From positions 60,341,684-60,405,683 of the forward strand of contig CM043942.1 in the NCBI GenBank assembly GCA_014529385.2: a DNA stretch of 64,000 nucleotides, written 5' to 3'. Position numbers and translations under genes: made by a program. The notes below the pieces were generated by a model. That model was not told the DNA's origin. It saw only the letters and a list, made by a program, of their open reading frames with translations, and did not search any database. This stretch comes from Adiantum capillus-veneris. Taxonomy: Eukaryota; Streptophyta; Polypodiopsida; Polypodiales; Pteridaceae. Shown here one piece after another: positions 12,225-22,803 of the stretch; the stretch's first letter is position 1, and the number at the start of each line of letters is the position of its first letter.

Positions 12225-12372
12225 TCATGTATATGGTAACAAATCCCCCTTGGGAGTGATGCGGTGAATAAGAGCTGGCACAAGTGAATAGGGAAGCTCC
12301 ATGCCATGAATGCATGGACAATCCACAAAGGGAAGTAAGCCCAAAGCTTTGCGAAAAGCTTCAAACTTCAGA
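12225..12372 (-). mobile_element. copia A-family 3' end fragment inside gypsy B1
   Basis: The minus strand reads FEAFRKALGLLPFVD (end of copia RNase H), then a PPT (AAGGGGGA) and the first ~20 bp of an LTR (TGTTACCATATACATG). These match copia A at 14780-14930. It is a truncated insertion or transduplicated piece within gypsy B1. Confidence 0.75.
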
Positions 12373-12417
12373 TACAAAGGTCCTTGAGAGATTTGGATTC
12401 CTAGGTCATATAAGGCT

Positions 12418-12753
12418 CTAGTCAAAAGCCAAATGTTGACAGGGAGAAAGGCCTACAACAACATCAAAGACTCCTGTCAATGTGTCCAATTGGAGAATCA
12501 AACAGATAATGGAGTCTTCACAGTCAAAGAAGGACAACCCAACCAACGTGAATGCAGATTTGAAGATGATAAAACAAGTATGGCAAAAGAAACCTTCAAT
12601 GCCAACTTGGTCCTTCACTAACCCTGTTTTTGAGGATTTCTGCTTACTTTTACTTGAGGAAATGTTTGTAGTAAGCACAATCATGTAAAAAGCCAAGTTG
12701 CCAGGGTGCGAAAAACACTCTTTGGCATAGTCAGAGTCGGGCTGCTGAGCCAT
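12418..12753 (-). CDS. unrecognised ORF inside gypsy B1
   Basis: An open frame of 111 codons on the strand opposite to the host element, starting MAQQPDSDYAKECF. The second half is hydrophobic and Cys-rich (FFCHTCFIIF and later ICLILQLD). I recognise no family. It lies between the reversed copia fragment and a second minus-strand ORF at 12946-13218. It may be chance or a piece of a captured gene. Confidence 0.25.
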   Translation of the reverse strand: MAQQPDSDYAKECFSHPGNLAFYMIVLTTNISSSKSKQKSSKTGLVKDQVGIEGFFCHTCFIIFKSAFTLVGLSFFDCEDSIICLILQLDTLTGVFDVVVGLSPCQHLAFD

Positions 12754-12945
12754 AAAATGAGCGAAGCATTAGTCCCAAAGCTTCAAGTCATATTAAACTC
12801 TGGGCTAAGAGTCGTAGTTATTAGGCTTACACTCAAGCTGGAAGAGTTGAGTATATCTAAGTCGTGTTGCTCATGCTGGATGAGATGAGCATAAGAGTCG
12901 AAGTCTATTAACTTACAATTGGTGGATTGTCGTAGAGTCCAACAC

Positions 12946-13218
12946 TCATGCACAGTGCACAGTAAGATGAGAGCACATATCCTCGACAACAAGAACCATT
13001 CTTAAAGGGGTGCCAGCTTGCAAAGCCATGTCATATTCTTTTATAGCTACACCATCTTCTTGAAGAACCCCCCAAAATCCTTCTTGCATAGCATATTGTT
13101 TTCCATGCATTTCTGTATATGCATAAATAGGATGTCCCACCATATTGCACATATGCATTAGACACTCTTTTTTGCTTCCACCTATGCATCTTGAATGGAC
13201 TACAACAAGCAAACCCAC
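12946..13218 (-). CDS. unrecognised ORF inside gypsy B1, possible captured exon
   Basis: An open frame of 90 codons on the strand opposite to the element. The middle has ordinary protein-like composition without low complexity (PIYAYTEMHGKQYAMQ, then EGFWGVLQEDGVAIKEYD and AGTPLRMVLVVED). A possible donor (G|GTTCTTG) follows the LRM codons. I cannot name a family. An antisense, exon-like island inside an LTR element is the usual look of a transduplicated host gene fragment, but this is inference. Confidence 0.35.
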   Translation of the reverse strand: MGLLVVVHSRCIGGSKKECLMHMCNMVGHPIYAYTEMHGKQYAMQEGFWGVLQEDGVAIKEYDMALQAGTPLRMVLVVEDMCSHLTVHCA

Positions 13219-13601
13219 ATTCCATCATGCTACCCTCTCCTATTTGCTTCTTTTTAATTCCATATCTATTAGCAAATAATCCCTTGAATACTTTATTAAT
13301 ATTTCCAATGCTAATAAGTACTCCAATAATGCACGTAGCCCAAAGACACTTTTTTCCTTGGGTATTTTCCCTTCAGTCATCCAGGTATTAGACCCTAATT
13401 TAGAACCTCATCATTCTACTTCCTTGTACATACTTTTTATAAATAAATAGAAGCCTCATCATTATGCTATTACAACAGACCAATGCAACATCATCTCTCA
13501 CATCAGACATATTCGGACCAATCAAGATGCTACAGCAAATTGAGCCTCATCAACAAATTCAACAACAAATGAAGACAATCAGCCCATCAACAACCAATCA
13601 A

Positions 13602-14477
13602 GATGTATGAATGCACCTTGAAGATCAACATGACGAAGCAGTAAATATTGGAATTACACATTTTACATTTTTTTCCAAAATGGTAACGTATTGTAAATTC
13701 CCAATTTATTTCAAGCCATTGTAATATTTTAATGTGTTACGGGCTCAATGGGAGTTCCAAGCTGTATAGAACAGGTCAGTTAGTGTGTCTAGGTAGCAGA
13801 TTTAGTAAGTGGTGGATCCCTAAAGGCCTTCGATGCTCGGACATTGCATATATTTACCCTAGGTATATGAGGCAGTGTGTAAAAGAAATTAGGGTTCTCA
13901 AGCTCATTTGTGTGAGAGAACTCTTTGGTGAGAGCTCTTGGGGTGTGTGGCTATGGAGTCCTTGAGCTTCTCCTTGCTCATGTGACTTGATTAACATTAA
14001 TCAATGCTTACTTCTCTTTCTCTATGCCTCTCTCATTCTTCTTGTGATTGCTAATGATGCTTTGATTAGCTATATCGTAACTAATTAGTGGTTAATCCCT
14101 CTCTAATCTTTTGTGATTTTCCTCTCTTTCTTGTGTATGCATGTAGGTTTGATTGGAGTGTGGTGCTTGATAGATCTATGTGTGTGTGCTTGTGATTAGT
14201 GTGTTGCATGATAGGATTAGTGTTGTGTGTGTCTTACAAACGTTAGTGTGTGTGATTGGGTTGATAGGAGGTGAAGGGAAGTGGATGTGGAGATGGCCAA
14301 CCATTGTGGCTTAGCTCCTCCATAGGCCGAGAAGCTCACCTCGTAGAGTCACCATTCGTGTTGCCATTATTAGCTCACTAATCATGTGAGTGTTTCCATG
14401 CCCTAGCCAGGGACCTCATCCCTTTGGATTGATAATTTTGTTGGCATTGGAGCTATGCAATGATGGAACCCCCAACA
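13602..14477 (+). repeat. gypsy B1 3' LTR
   Basis: Homologous along its length to 22832-23709 (B2) and to the truncated 5' LTR at 5116-5782. It ends CCAACA directly before the TSD AACCT. The first ~30-48 bp do not clearly match the 5' copy, so the exact start (about 13555-13602) is uncertain. Confidence 0.85.
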
Positions 14478-14834
14478 AACCTACTGTGGCCACTTCTAGT
14501 TTTGAGGTTGAGTACAAGGCAGTCTTCATAGCTATGGTTGAGTGTGTATGGCTCAAACACCTTATGACTGATTTGGGTGTTGGACACTGCCAACTCTATC
14601 TACACTAACAGTTAGAGCGCATTGGCAGTTGCAAGGAACCTAGTTTTTCATGCTTGCACAAAGCACATTGAGGTGCATTACCACTTTTTCAGAGAGAGGC
14701 TCTCAACAGGAGAGATCAGCTTGGCCTATGTGCCAACACAAGACAACCTCGCATATATTTTCACAAAGGCATTGTCTCGTGTGAAGCTCAAAGCTTTCTG
14801 CAAAGATTTAGGCTTAGTCCCCTTTGTGGATTGA
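14478..14834 (+). pseudogene. copia A RNase H, 3' part
   Basis: The frame resumes exactly after gypsy B1 with PTVATSSFEVEYKAVF, then VECVWLKHLMTDLGVG, a one-base disturbance near 14608, ALAVARNLVFHACTKHIEVHYHF and FTKALSRVKLKAF, with a stop after VPFVD. RNase H removes the RNA strand during reverse transcription. Sequence order and the clean join with 5062 show that it is the end of copia A gag-pol. Confidence 0.9.
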
Positions 14835-14897
14835 TCATGTCCTCAGGGCATGACACTTCCCTTTAATCATGTACTAGCTCTTGTTCACTGCATCACT

Positions 14898-15134
14898 GCA
14901 GGGGGGATTTTTTACCATATACATTTGGTAGTGATGTGTGAACACACTAGGACCACCAAAGTATTTTTTTCCCTCTTTAGGAGGATTTTTCCCCGTGCAT
15001 TGTATATACTCCCATCACTCTAGGGCTATCTATATTTCCATTGCACACTAAGTAACATACTCTTGGTTGTGTGCCTTGAGCTTCCTTTGTCTTGTCCAAG
15101 CTATGTGCGTTTCTTTGCAACCCTAATTCCAACA
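14898..15134 (+). repeat. copia A polypurine tract and 3' LTR
   Basis: The PPT GCAGGGGGGA (14898-14907) primes plus-strand synthesis. The 227-bp LTR runs 14908-15134 and ends CCAACA, followed by the TSD AACTT. Its first bases are mutated (TTTTTTACC for TGTTATGGC). Confidence 0.9.
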
Positions 15135-15630
15135 AACTTTGCAACCCAATTCTCCCGCTGCTTCACATAATAGTCCACTCTTCCTCTTTGTCCATCTTCA
15201 AGGCCTCAAGACTAGCAATTTGATCTTGTAAGGCCTCCAATTAAGTGGCATTGACTTGCCACACACCCTTCAAAGCACCTAGTTGTGCATGCACTGGCAG
15301 CATTACCTCCTCATCGCTATAAACCAACTCAAATATAATGAAGTTGGTAGCCACCTTGTAGGATGTCCTATACACCCATAAACGCTTCTCCAGTTTTTCC
15401 TCCCACTATGTCTCCTGCTTATATACATACTTTGTCAACATCTTAATAATATTCATATTGGCACTCTCCACTAGACCATTGCATTGGGGATGATAGGGCA
15501 GAGAAAACCGATGCTAAATGCCTAATTTCTCAACCAATACATGCATTATCTTGCTTCTAAACCCCTGGCCTCTATAAAAAATGAGCACCCAAGGCACTCC
15601 AATATGGAGAATATGTGTATTTGCAAGCTT
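15135..15630 (-). pseudogene. Ty3/gypsy integrase core (gypsy X, proximal part)
   Basis: The minus strand reads RGQGFRSKIM, PYHPQCNGLVESANMNIIKM, WEEKLEKRLWVYRTS and FELVYSDEEVMLPV, the end of a gypsy DDE integrase core. The glutamate of the triad (LVES) is kept. The second aspartate position reads FY in place of SD. In-frame stops are present. Reading continues into 1155-880 once copia A is removed. Upstream of about 15630 the similarity stops. Confidence 0.8.
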
Positions 15631-15675
15631 TTGATTTTGAGATTGTGCAATCAAAACCATTTTTGCCAGCTTTTT

Positions 15676-15985
15676 GACTTTAGTTTTAGAGCCTTTCTAA
15701 TGACACAAAAAATGTTAACCCAAAAAAAGAGACACTACTATACGCTACACACCAAAAAATATGTATAAGTTTGCAAAAACATGACTTTAGATTTAGAACA
15801 TTTCTAATGACACAAAAAGTGCTCACCAAAAAAGAGACATTACTATAGGGTGCACACCAAAGCCCATGTATTGCAATAGCTTGACTTCAGAATTTGAGCC
15901 TTCTTTAACGACATAAAAAATGCTAAGCAAAAAAGACACATCATTCATACGATACACACCAAAAAATATGTTTAAGTTTCCAAAA
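15676..15985. repeat. three-unit minisatellite, about 100-107 bp per unit
   Basis: Units start at 15676, 15783 and 15883, each beginning GACTT(T/C)AG. They share a block with CTAATGACAC or similar, then AAAAGAGACA and ACACACCAAA. Divergence between units is moderate. No coding potential is seen. Confidence 0.8.
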
Positions 15986-16378
15986 GTCCTAATCTTGAGC
16001 TTGTACATTTGGCAAGATATGAAAACCATACCTCTATAACTAGATGAGATTCAAAAACATAATAACTCCCTAGCTTATACATAAGAGATGACTCCCTTGA
16101 TGCATAGCTTTAGAAGACTTTCTTTAAGGTTCAGGTTTAATACACCATAGGGTTATCTTATGGGTTTGTACTAATACAAATGCAAGGTCTATGGGAGTTA
16201 GTGTAGGCTAATGAATGACCATGTGCTCTTTTTGTTGAAGCCCAGTATGCACACATACACATAGTACATGTGCATACATGCTAAAAAGGCTTTATATGTG
16301 GATTATCTCTTTTGAAAATCGGGGCAAGTGCACCTAGGTTCTAACAAATCTCTATCAAAGTTCAAAAAACTATGTGCT
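15986..16378. other. no recognisable feature
   Basis: AT-leaning unique DNA. I see no coding frame, repeat or RNA gene in this stretch. Confidence 0.5.
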
Positions 16379-16458
16379 GTCCACTTTCCAGTTTCTCTTC
16401 CAAGAATGTTGCAACGATGTCCACTTTCCAGTTTCTCTTCCAAGAATGTTGCAACCAT
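16379..16458. repeat. 40-bp tandem duplication
   Basis: Two adjacent 40-bp copies (16379-16418 and 16419-16458), both beginning GTCCACTTTCCAG, differ at one base near the end. Confidence 0.9.
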
Positions 16459-17205
16459 ACCTGTAAGCTGACTTCAATCTCTTTTGTGCATCTTTGGAAA
16501 TACCACGTTTCCACTTGTGCTTCTTGCTATTGGACCCCCCCTATGTAAGACCAGCAAACATATTGTTGGTGTTTTGTAGTGGTGTTGCAAAATCTGCAAA
16601 TTGAACCTTCCTTTAACAATTTGGTTCCAATATCCACTCACTAGAATGTAGGAATGATAGGTAATAATTTAACTTGTCTCTGTACTTTTTGTGTGTGGCT
16701 CAAATCATGATTGCAAAACCATATCCACTGTGAAATTGTCTTGTTTACAAAAGTTCTCTCATACCAAAAACATGGTGCAACCAGTCCCACCTGACGGCTC
16801 TGTATTTTTTTACCACAATTTTTCCTCCCTTCCATGACAAAACATTTCCTCACACAATTGGTTGGCATCCTGCTTAAATCCCACTCTTCACATGCAAATT
16901 TTCAATATACCTTGCTGAATCCTCTCCTTGCTTTGGTAGAATGCTCTCTCCTGCTTCATTGTCACTAACATGTATCTCTTCATTATCCTCTCTGTCAAAT
17001 TGTATACTTCATGGTCTCCCTCTGGCTTTGTGTTCCCTTGCTTCCATTACATATCCAAGTTTATGGGAACTTGTATCTATTGCACTTGCTTTCTTCTTCC
17101 ATTGTATTGTCTCTTTGTCACCTTCCATCATAGGCTCCTCATACAAAGGATTGCTAGCAGCCAAGCCTTTCAATGTACCAGATATGAGAGGTGGACGGTT
17201 TGCTT
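16459..17205 (-). pseudogene. decayed coding-like DNA of unknown origin
   Basis: The minus strand contains several gene-like stretches in changing frames: SGTLKGLAASNPLYEEPM with EGDKETIQWKKK (17009-17200), then DREDNEEIHVSDNEAGE and EGRKNCGKK, and further on SICRFCNTTTK. The mix of a Cys-x2-Cys and acidic and basic linkers would suit a DNA-transposon or zinc-finger protein, but I cannot assign a family. It abuts the broken end of copia D, so it may be an element that inserted there or a deletion partner. Confidence 0.3.
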
Positions 17206-17214
17206 CTTGCTTAA

Positions 17215-19825
17215 CCATGATATGCATGAGCTGTCAAGCATGAAAAAAAACCACTTATGGACACTTGTTTGTCAAAACAACCAGCCCAATCTAAGTCCAA
17301 AAAAGCATGTAAGTCTGGCGCCAATGATCCGCCCTTGGGATAAAACAAGCAAAGATGTAAAGTTCCACTCAAGTAGCAATAAATATCTTGATAGCCAATG
17401 CTTAGACCCAGGTCTATGCATGAATCTGCTGACCTATGAGACTCCAAACTAAATATTTGGCCTCGTGTTGCATACATAAATGGCAGCCAACAACAGTCTG
17501 GTAAAGAGTGACATTGACAGGATCACCAACATCATGAAGACTCAATTTAGAACCCGTTTCCATGGGAGTGGCAAAAGGTTTTCAATCCTCAAGTCCAAAC
17601 TTACAAAGCAATGTCTCTATGTAACTTTTCTGCGACAAAGAAATACCACCATCACGCTGCTTAAACTGTATACCCAAGTAATGATGCAACAACCCCAAAT
17701 CTTTTATCTTGAAAGTAGAATTGAAATCAATCTTAAATTCAGCAATATGTCTCTCATTTGGTCTAGTGATCATCAAATCATCTACATAGAGAACTACAAT
17801 GAGAGTACGTCACCCTCATTCTTTACATACAATGTGCTTTCTGTTGGACTGTTACAAAAGCCTCGTTTGACCAGATGAATGTCAACCTTCTCATACAAGC
17901 ACAAGGAGATTGCTTCAACCCATTCAAAGCTTTCTTACATTTGCACACTTTATCCTTTTGTCCTTTCTTGACAAAACCGCGAGGCTGCGTTACATAAACT
18001 GGCTCAAATATGTCACCATTCAAGAAAGCAGTAACAATGTCTGATTGATGTACATCCCAACCAAAACGAGATGAAAATACACATATAAAACACACAATAG
18101 TCATACAACAAGTGGAAGCAAGAGTCTCTTCATAATCTATGCCTTTCTGTTGTGCATAACCTTTTGCAACAAGTCGAGCCTTATAGCGATCAATCTCACC
18201 ATCCAGCTTGTGTTTCAACTTGTAAACCCACTTTGTACCAATGGCCTTTTTGCAAGGAGGCAAATCACAAAAAGTCCATGTGTCATTTTCTATAAGTTCA
18301 TTATATGCAGATTGCATGGCAGCCATCCAATTTTTTGAATTTTGTGCTTCATCAAAAGATAGAGGTTCTCCAACATCATGTAAGATAGACACAACCAAAG
18401 CATAATAATCTGATGCATAAGAATCTTCCACAAATACTACATCCTGTGAGACCAAGATACCTTTGTTTGTGGATGATACAACCTGTAACCTTTGCTTTCA
18501 GCACTATAACCAACAAAAATACATTTGACAACCTTATCATCCAATTTCTTGTGTTGCACCAAAGCATATGTCAAACAACCAAAAACACGCATGTGCTCAA
18601 TAGAAGAATTTCTATCATGCCATGCTTCATATGGAGTTATAGACTGCAAAGCTTTTGTAGGATACCTGTTGTATATAAGTGTTACACATGATGACCTCAA
18701 GCCAAAACAAATGTGACAAAGCTTGACTTTTGATCATACATCGTGCCATTTCCAAAAGTGACCTATTTTTTCTCTCAGCAACACCATTTTGTTGATGCAT
18801 ATAGGGCACTGTACATTGGTGTTTTATCCAACGACTAGCCAAAAATGCATTAAATTCATGAGATATATACTCCCCCCTTTGATCGGAATGGAGGGTGCCC
18901 ATAGTACACTTGGAGACATTTTCCGCCATAGCCAAAAATTGCTTTAAGCACAAAAACTCTTTGGACTTAGCTTTAAGTGGATAATTTGCTAAGGATGGAG
19001 TTTGCATCTACCCACAAACATCACTATGCACAAGCTACAACCTGCATGTGTCCCTAACTGAACCATCCTTTGGAAACTTTGAATGTTGCATCTTACCCAA
19101 AATACAGCCTTCAAAAACATGTTTGATAGGTGCTTCAAGAGGCGGCAAAGAAGCAACCATACCAGATTTCTGTCAACGTAGCAAACTGACAAAATTTAGA
19201 TGCTTAAAACGTGCATGCCAAAGTATCCACATCTGTATTTTCAAAATTTTGCCCACACTTGTCATATAAAGTGAGCTTATCCAACAAGAAAATTTTCCAT
19301 GTCATCTTCCTCATGCATAATCTACGACTCCAGCTCTTTATGTAACAATGCAATTTTTGCCTCATTGCGACTTGCATAAAGACCAGTTAGAATATTCCAA
19401 GCATGTTTTGTAGATTTCACTAAACAAATGTGAGGAGTAATAGTGTGCTTCACAGACAACACAATCAATGCATATGCCTGCACATCTTTTACATCCCAAC
19501 GCGCTTGCTCATCCCAACGGGCTTGCTCATCTATAGGTAAAATAGCTCTGGCAGCAGCAACCCTACCACCAAAACCAACAAAATCCTCAACATCGCCTAC
19601 ATCCTCAAAACTAGGACGTACATCAATGCCCTACACAATTTTCCAAACGCCCTTTAACACAAGGACATGTTGCATCATGTAAGCCCACAAAGGGTAATTG
19701 TCCCCATCCAACCTATCTTTAGCATCAAACATCTTGAACACATTTGTGTTGTTGTTAGCCATGGAAAATGTTGCACCTAATGTGAAAACTGCCCGAAAAG
19801 TGGAGAAACTGAGTGGTAACAACAC
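17215..19825 (-). pseudogene. copia D gag-pol polyprotein (decayed)
   Basis: Gag starts near 19760 with NNNTNVFKMFDAKDRLDG and includes a small in-frame duplication (DEQARW twice, near 19495-19530). The protease is lost in the internal deletion. Integrase shows TLHSDQRGEYISHEF and NGVAERKNRSL at about 18900-18780. RT shows KHKLDGEIDRYKARLVAKGY near 18200 and the DIVTAFLNGD region near 18030. The YVDD region lies near 17790 but is broken. RNase H begins FLDLDWAGCFD near 17290. Several frameshifts show that it is inactive. Confidence 0.85.
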
Positions 19826-20057
19826 GTGCTATATAGCAAAAACTGTAGAAGACCGTACGGGACCTGTTATGCAAAAAACGACATTGAATTTTTTTTTGCA
19901 CAAAATGACAAAATAGCCTGCACAATACTGCTTGTAGTGAAAACGAAGGCCAAAATGAGCCCAAATAAACAATCTAACCCATAGCTCACAGAAATCGGAG
20001 AAAGTGAGTAGGCCTGTATTAGAGCTGCTGTGGATACTAAGCCCGAGAGGAAACAAC

Positions 20058-20304
20058 CTGCTCTAGTACCAATTGTTAGAATTATGGTTGCAGAAAAACA
20101 CACACGACCTGGAGAAGACGAAGGAAGCTCAAGGCACATCACAAAGAGTTTATTACTTAGGGTGCAATTGAAAGATAGATAGCCCTAGAGTGATGGGCAT
20201 TTATACAATGTATGCAGAAAAATCCTCCTAGTGAGGGAAAAAATGCCTCGATGGTCCTAACTGTGTTCACACACATCAATACCACATGTGTATGTATGGT
20301 AACA
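20058..20304 (-). repeat. copia D 5' LTR and PBS
   Basis: The LTR complement(20074-20304) begins TGTTACC and ends CTAACA. The PBS TGGTACTAGAGCAGG follows at complement(20058-20072), a variant of the Met-tRNA PBS. It is homologous to copia A and C LTRs. Confidence 0.88.
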
Positions 20305-22179
20305 TTAGTTTTTGCTCAACAAACAGTCACAGGGTATATGGATCGCAATCCATGTTCTTGCACCAAATGGATTAAAACTTTCCAGGTTGACTCCTTTTGG
20401 TTTGGTTATTCTCTTTTTGCACTTATTTTGGGTTTAGATCAGCTTTTGAGTTTTGACCATCAAATTTTCAAATTTTTAGAGTTATGGCCTCACTTACCAA
20501 AATATGACTTTTGCAGTTTTTCCCCTAAATTTCTTAGCCCAATTTGATGGTTTTGGTAGTTACCTAACCTACTCCTTAGCACTAAAATGGATCCTAGGAA
20601 AAGAAAAACAAATAATACAAAATTGAAAATAAAATGGATGATGGAATAGTACTTTCAAAGCATCGAGAAAAATGCAGAATGAAATTCTTTTCATATCTCA
20701 CTCACAACTCCCTATGCCTCTGAAGAGTACATCTAGCAAGTTCCCAACTTCTAGCCTCTAAGCACTAAAACAAGTGTCTAGCTACTTCACTACTAAGGTC
20801 TAAACGGGATGGAAATCAAAATTTAAGGTCTCAAAAGTAAAAGCTATGACTAGGTCACTCACCACCTTAGGATAACCATCCTCGACAACACCGCCGATGT
20901 TAGTGGGTCGCCACAATCGAACGTATGTAGCATAGCTATCTAGAACTAACATAATTTCAATACTCAAGTAAGCAGCTTAGATGGAGCACGGATACTCTTT
21001 GAGGGTGTCAACCGCAAGAATTGAACCTATAGAAGGAATCCATCTCTAGCACTAGCAAATCTATCACTCTTTAGTCAGGCAATTTGCTTATGTCCTATCT
21101 CGTCGCTCTCGGTATTCATGCCATTTTGGCACTGAAACAAAGTCAAAATGCAACAAAATTTTAGGAGGAGGTCTAAAACATCTAGGGGTACTATCCTACC
21201 AAGTCTAGTTGCAATCCGGCAAGGTACCAAAATCATGATCCATCATGATCAAGGTCCCGATAGATATAACAAACAGTCTAAAAAGGTTTCCATATGGCAT
21301 AGGAGCACTTCTTATTGTCAAAACGTCAAAAAACAAGCATTTATGCACTCAAAACAGCAAATTTAGCTCGTTAATGCATAGTCATGGACCACAATGAAAT
21401 TGAGGATGGTTACACTTAACTTAAAAAGCACAAGATAAGGAACACAATGCAACTTTTGGATACGAATTTAAATTACCAAATCTCAAGAAAAGTCAATTAC
21501 AAGTCACGTGAGAGTAGCGCTCTCGGTCGTGCGCTTCAAAACTTAAAAAACCTTTGATAATGATAAGTGTTGTGTTCAAACATACAAAATTGGGCTTTAT
21601 ACCTAGGGCTTCTTTTGGCTAGTGGTCTATTACAAAGCTCAAACTCAGAATCAATCATTACAACTTATCTTTTACAAAATTTGGGCTCAATGATCACTCG
21701 ACTAAAAGTTGGAAAAATAATGGAAGTGCAAAATTGGCAACTTATGACGAGGTGATCGATTAGGAGGGTGCCCATATGGTCCATTTGCTAATAGAGAGGC
21801 TACAAGATTTGTGTGCAAAAAACCTTCCATTATGCCATTATGTCTTAACGAATGCCAATTTTTATAACCTTCCCTAATGCTTGCTTAACGCAAGAATAAA
21901 AAGTGCTTAGCATTTTCCCTCAATTTCTATTGCTTGTTGAATAAGTGTAGTGCATGCCAAAGATAGTTGTGCTTCCATAAAAGAGAAGAAAGAAATTGGA
22001 TGTTTCTCCTAGGACTGTATGTTTATTTTGGTGGTCATCAAAGAAGAGGTGGTTTTGGACTCTAGGTCTTGATGATATTCTCTTATTTCATGTTTACTAA
22101 ACATCATGGAATCCACACAATTGTAAGCCTTTCAAGTGCCCCTTTTTGTTTGTTGGTGGTTTGGTTGAACTTTTGTATG
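20305..22179. other. unassigned repeat-like DNA with one PBS-like site
   Basis: No coding frame is convincing. On the minus strand at 20896-20913, TGGCGACCCACTAACATC resembles the PBS type TGGCGACTCCACTGGGGA used by some plant gypsy elements, so an LTR might end there and extend upward from 20914. No partner LTR is seen. Confidence 0.3.
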
Positions 22180-22799
22180 TGTAGCCTTAGCCTCAAAAGC
22201 CATTGTAAGAGGATTGCAAGGTGGAGATGACTCCCTTGGCCCTAAGACAATGCCAGGGGATGTGGCTAAATTTGAGGGTGTGCTTTTTTGCTGATATCAA
22301 ATGGGACTTGAAATTCTAACTCCTGTATTTCCAACTTTATTTAGTCTTTGTGTGTTGTGGTTTATTTAGTTAAGGTGCTCATATGGCTTTATCAATTTTC
22401 TTGAAGCTTTGAGTATGTGTGATTGAAGTTCATCAAGGCAGTTTTTAGAAAGTGTGGAATCTATCTCCCACTCACTCTCTCAGTGTGTCGTGGTGTCATT
22501 CTCCCTCTCACTCTCTCATTGTGAAGTAGAAGATGCACTCATTTTTGGGTCATAACATCTTTGATTTGCAATGTGATATAGTCTCTCTCTTTCTCTCTCA
22601 CCCCACTTCACTCATGTCCTAGTTTTGCAACTCAAGAAACTAGGTGGTGCCCCTATATTTTTCAGATTTTGTGTGTGGTATTTGGGTGTGTTGTTGTTGT
22701 TTGGGGTTTGTGTGTTGTGTCAATGTTAGGCCCCTAACCCTATGAACAACATAGGAGCCTTTAGAAGTGTCTAGAGACCACTTCTTTTTACTTGAGTCA
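22180..22799 (+). repeat. LTR-like region related to the large LTRs at 55-64 kb
   Basis: It shares ordered blocks with 57710-58284. These are a GTAAGAGG...AGGTGGAGA block followed by ACTCCC, a CT-rich stretch, AAACTAGGTGGTGCCCC, and the end block GGAGCCTT...GTCTAGAG. It appears to end at CTTGAGTCA (22799), five bases before gypsy B2 starts. The 5' boundary is not identified. Confidence 0.55.
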
Positions 22800-22803
22800 A
22801 TTT

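Larger units (their letters stand above)
5068..14477 (+). mobile_element. gypsy B1, LTR retrotransposon inserted in copia A
   Basis: A 9.4-kb element beginning TGTTAAC and ending CCAACA is flanked by the 5-bp duplication AACCT (5063-5067 and 14478-14482). Joining the flanks restores the copia A RNase H frame. The order is truncated 5' LTR, CT-rich and A-rich leader, gag-like frames with a zinc knuckle, protease-like regions, extra ORFs, and 3' LTR. I see no reverse transcriptase or integrase motif in the interior, so it was probably non-autonomous. The Asp-type PBS of the related B2 element places the family with Ty3/gypsy-like elements. Confidence 0.85.
1156..15134 (+). mobile_element. copia A, Ty1/copia retrotransposon interrupted by gypsy B1
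   Basis: The element has short LTRs at 1156-1384 and 14908-15134, a methionine-tRNA-type PBS just after the 5' LTR, and a PPT just before the 3' LTR. Its target-site duplication is AACTT at 1151-1155 and 15135-15139. Domain order gag, protease, integrase, RT, RNase H makes it Ty1/copia. Removing the inserted gypsy B1 (5068-14477 plus one TSD) leaves about 4.56 kb. The two LTRs differ at roughly two dozen positions, so the insertion is old. Two minus-strand relatives (copia C and D) and a fragment at 12225-12372 lie in the window. Confidence 0.93.
17206..20304 (-). mobile_element. copia D, truncated copia A-family element
   Basis: A minus-strand relative of copia A with a 231-bp 5' LTR (20074-20304), PBS, gag start, integrase, RT and the beginning of RNase H. 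It ends abruptly near 17206 just after the codons for the conserved K-Q motif preceding PTVAT. The 3' third and the 3' LTR are missing. An internal deletion near 19280 fuses gag (EEDDMENFLVG) to sequence before the integrase. Confidence 0.88.

Noticed and set aside
15676-15985. CRISPR-like direct repeats
   Set aside because: Only three diverged 100-bp units without spacers, in a plant nuclear context.
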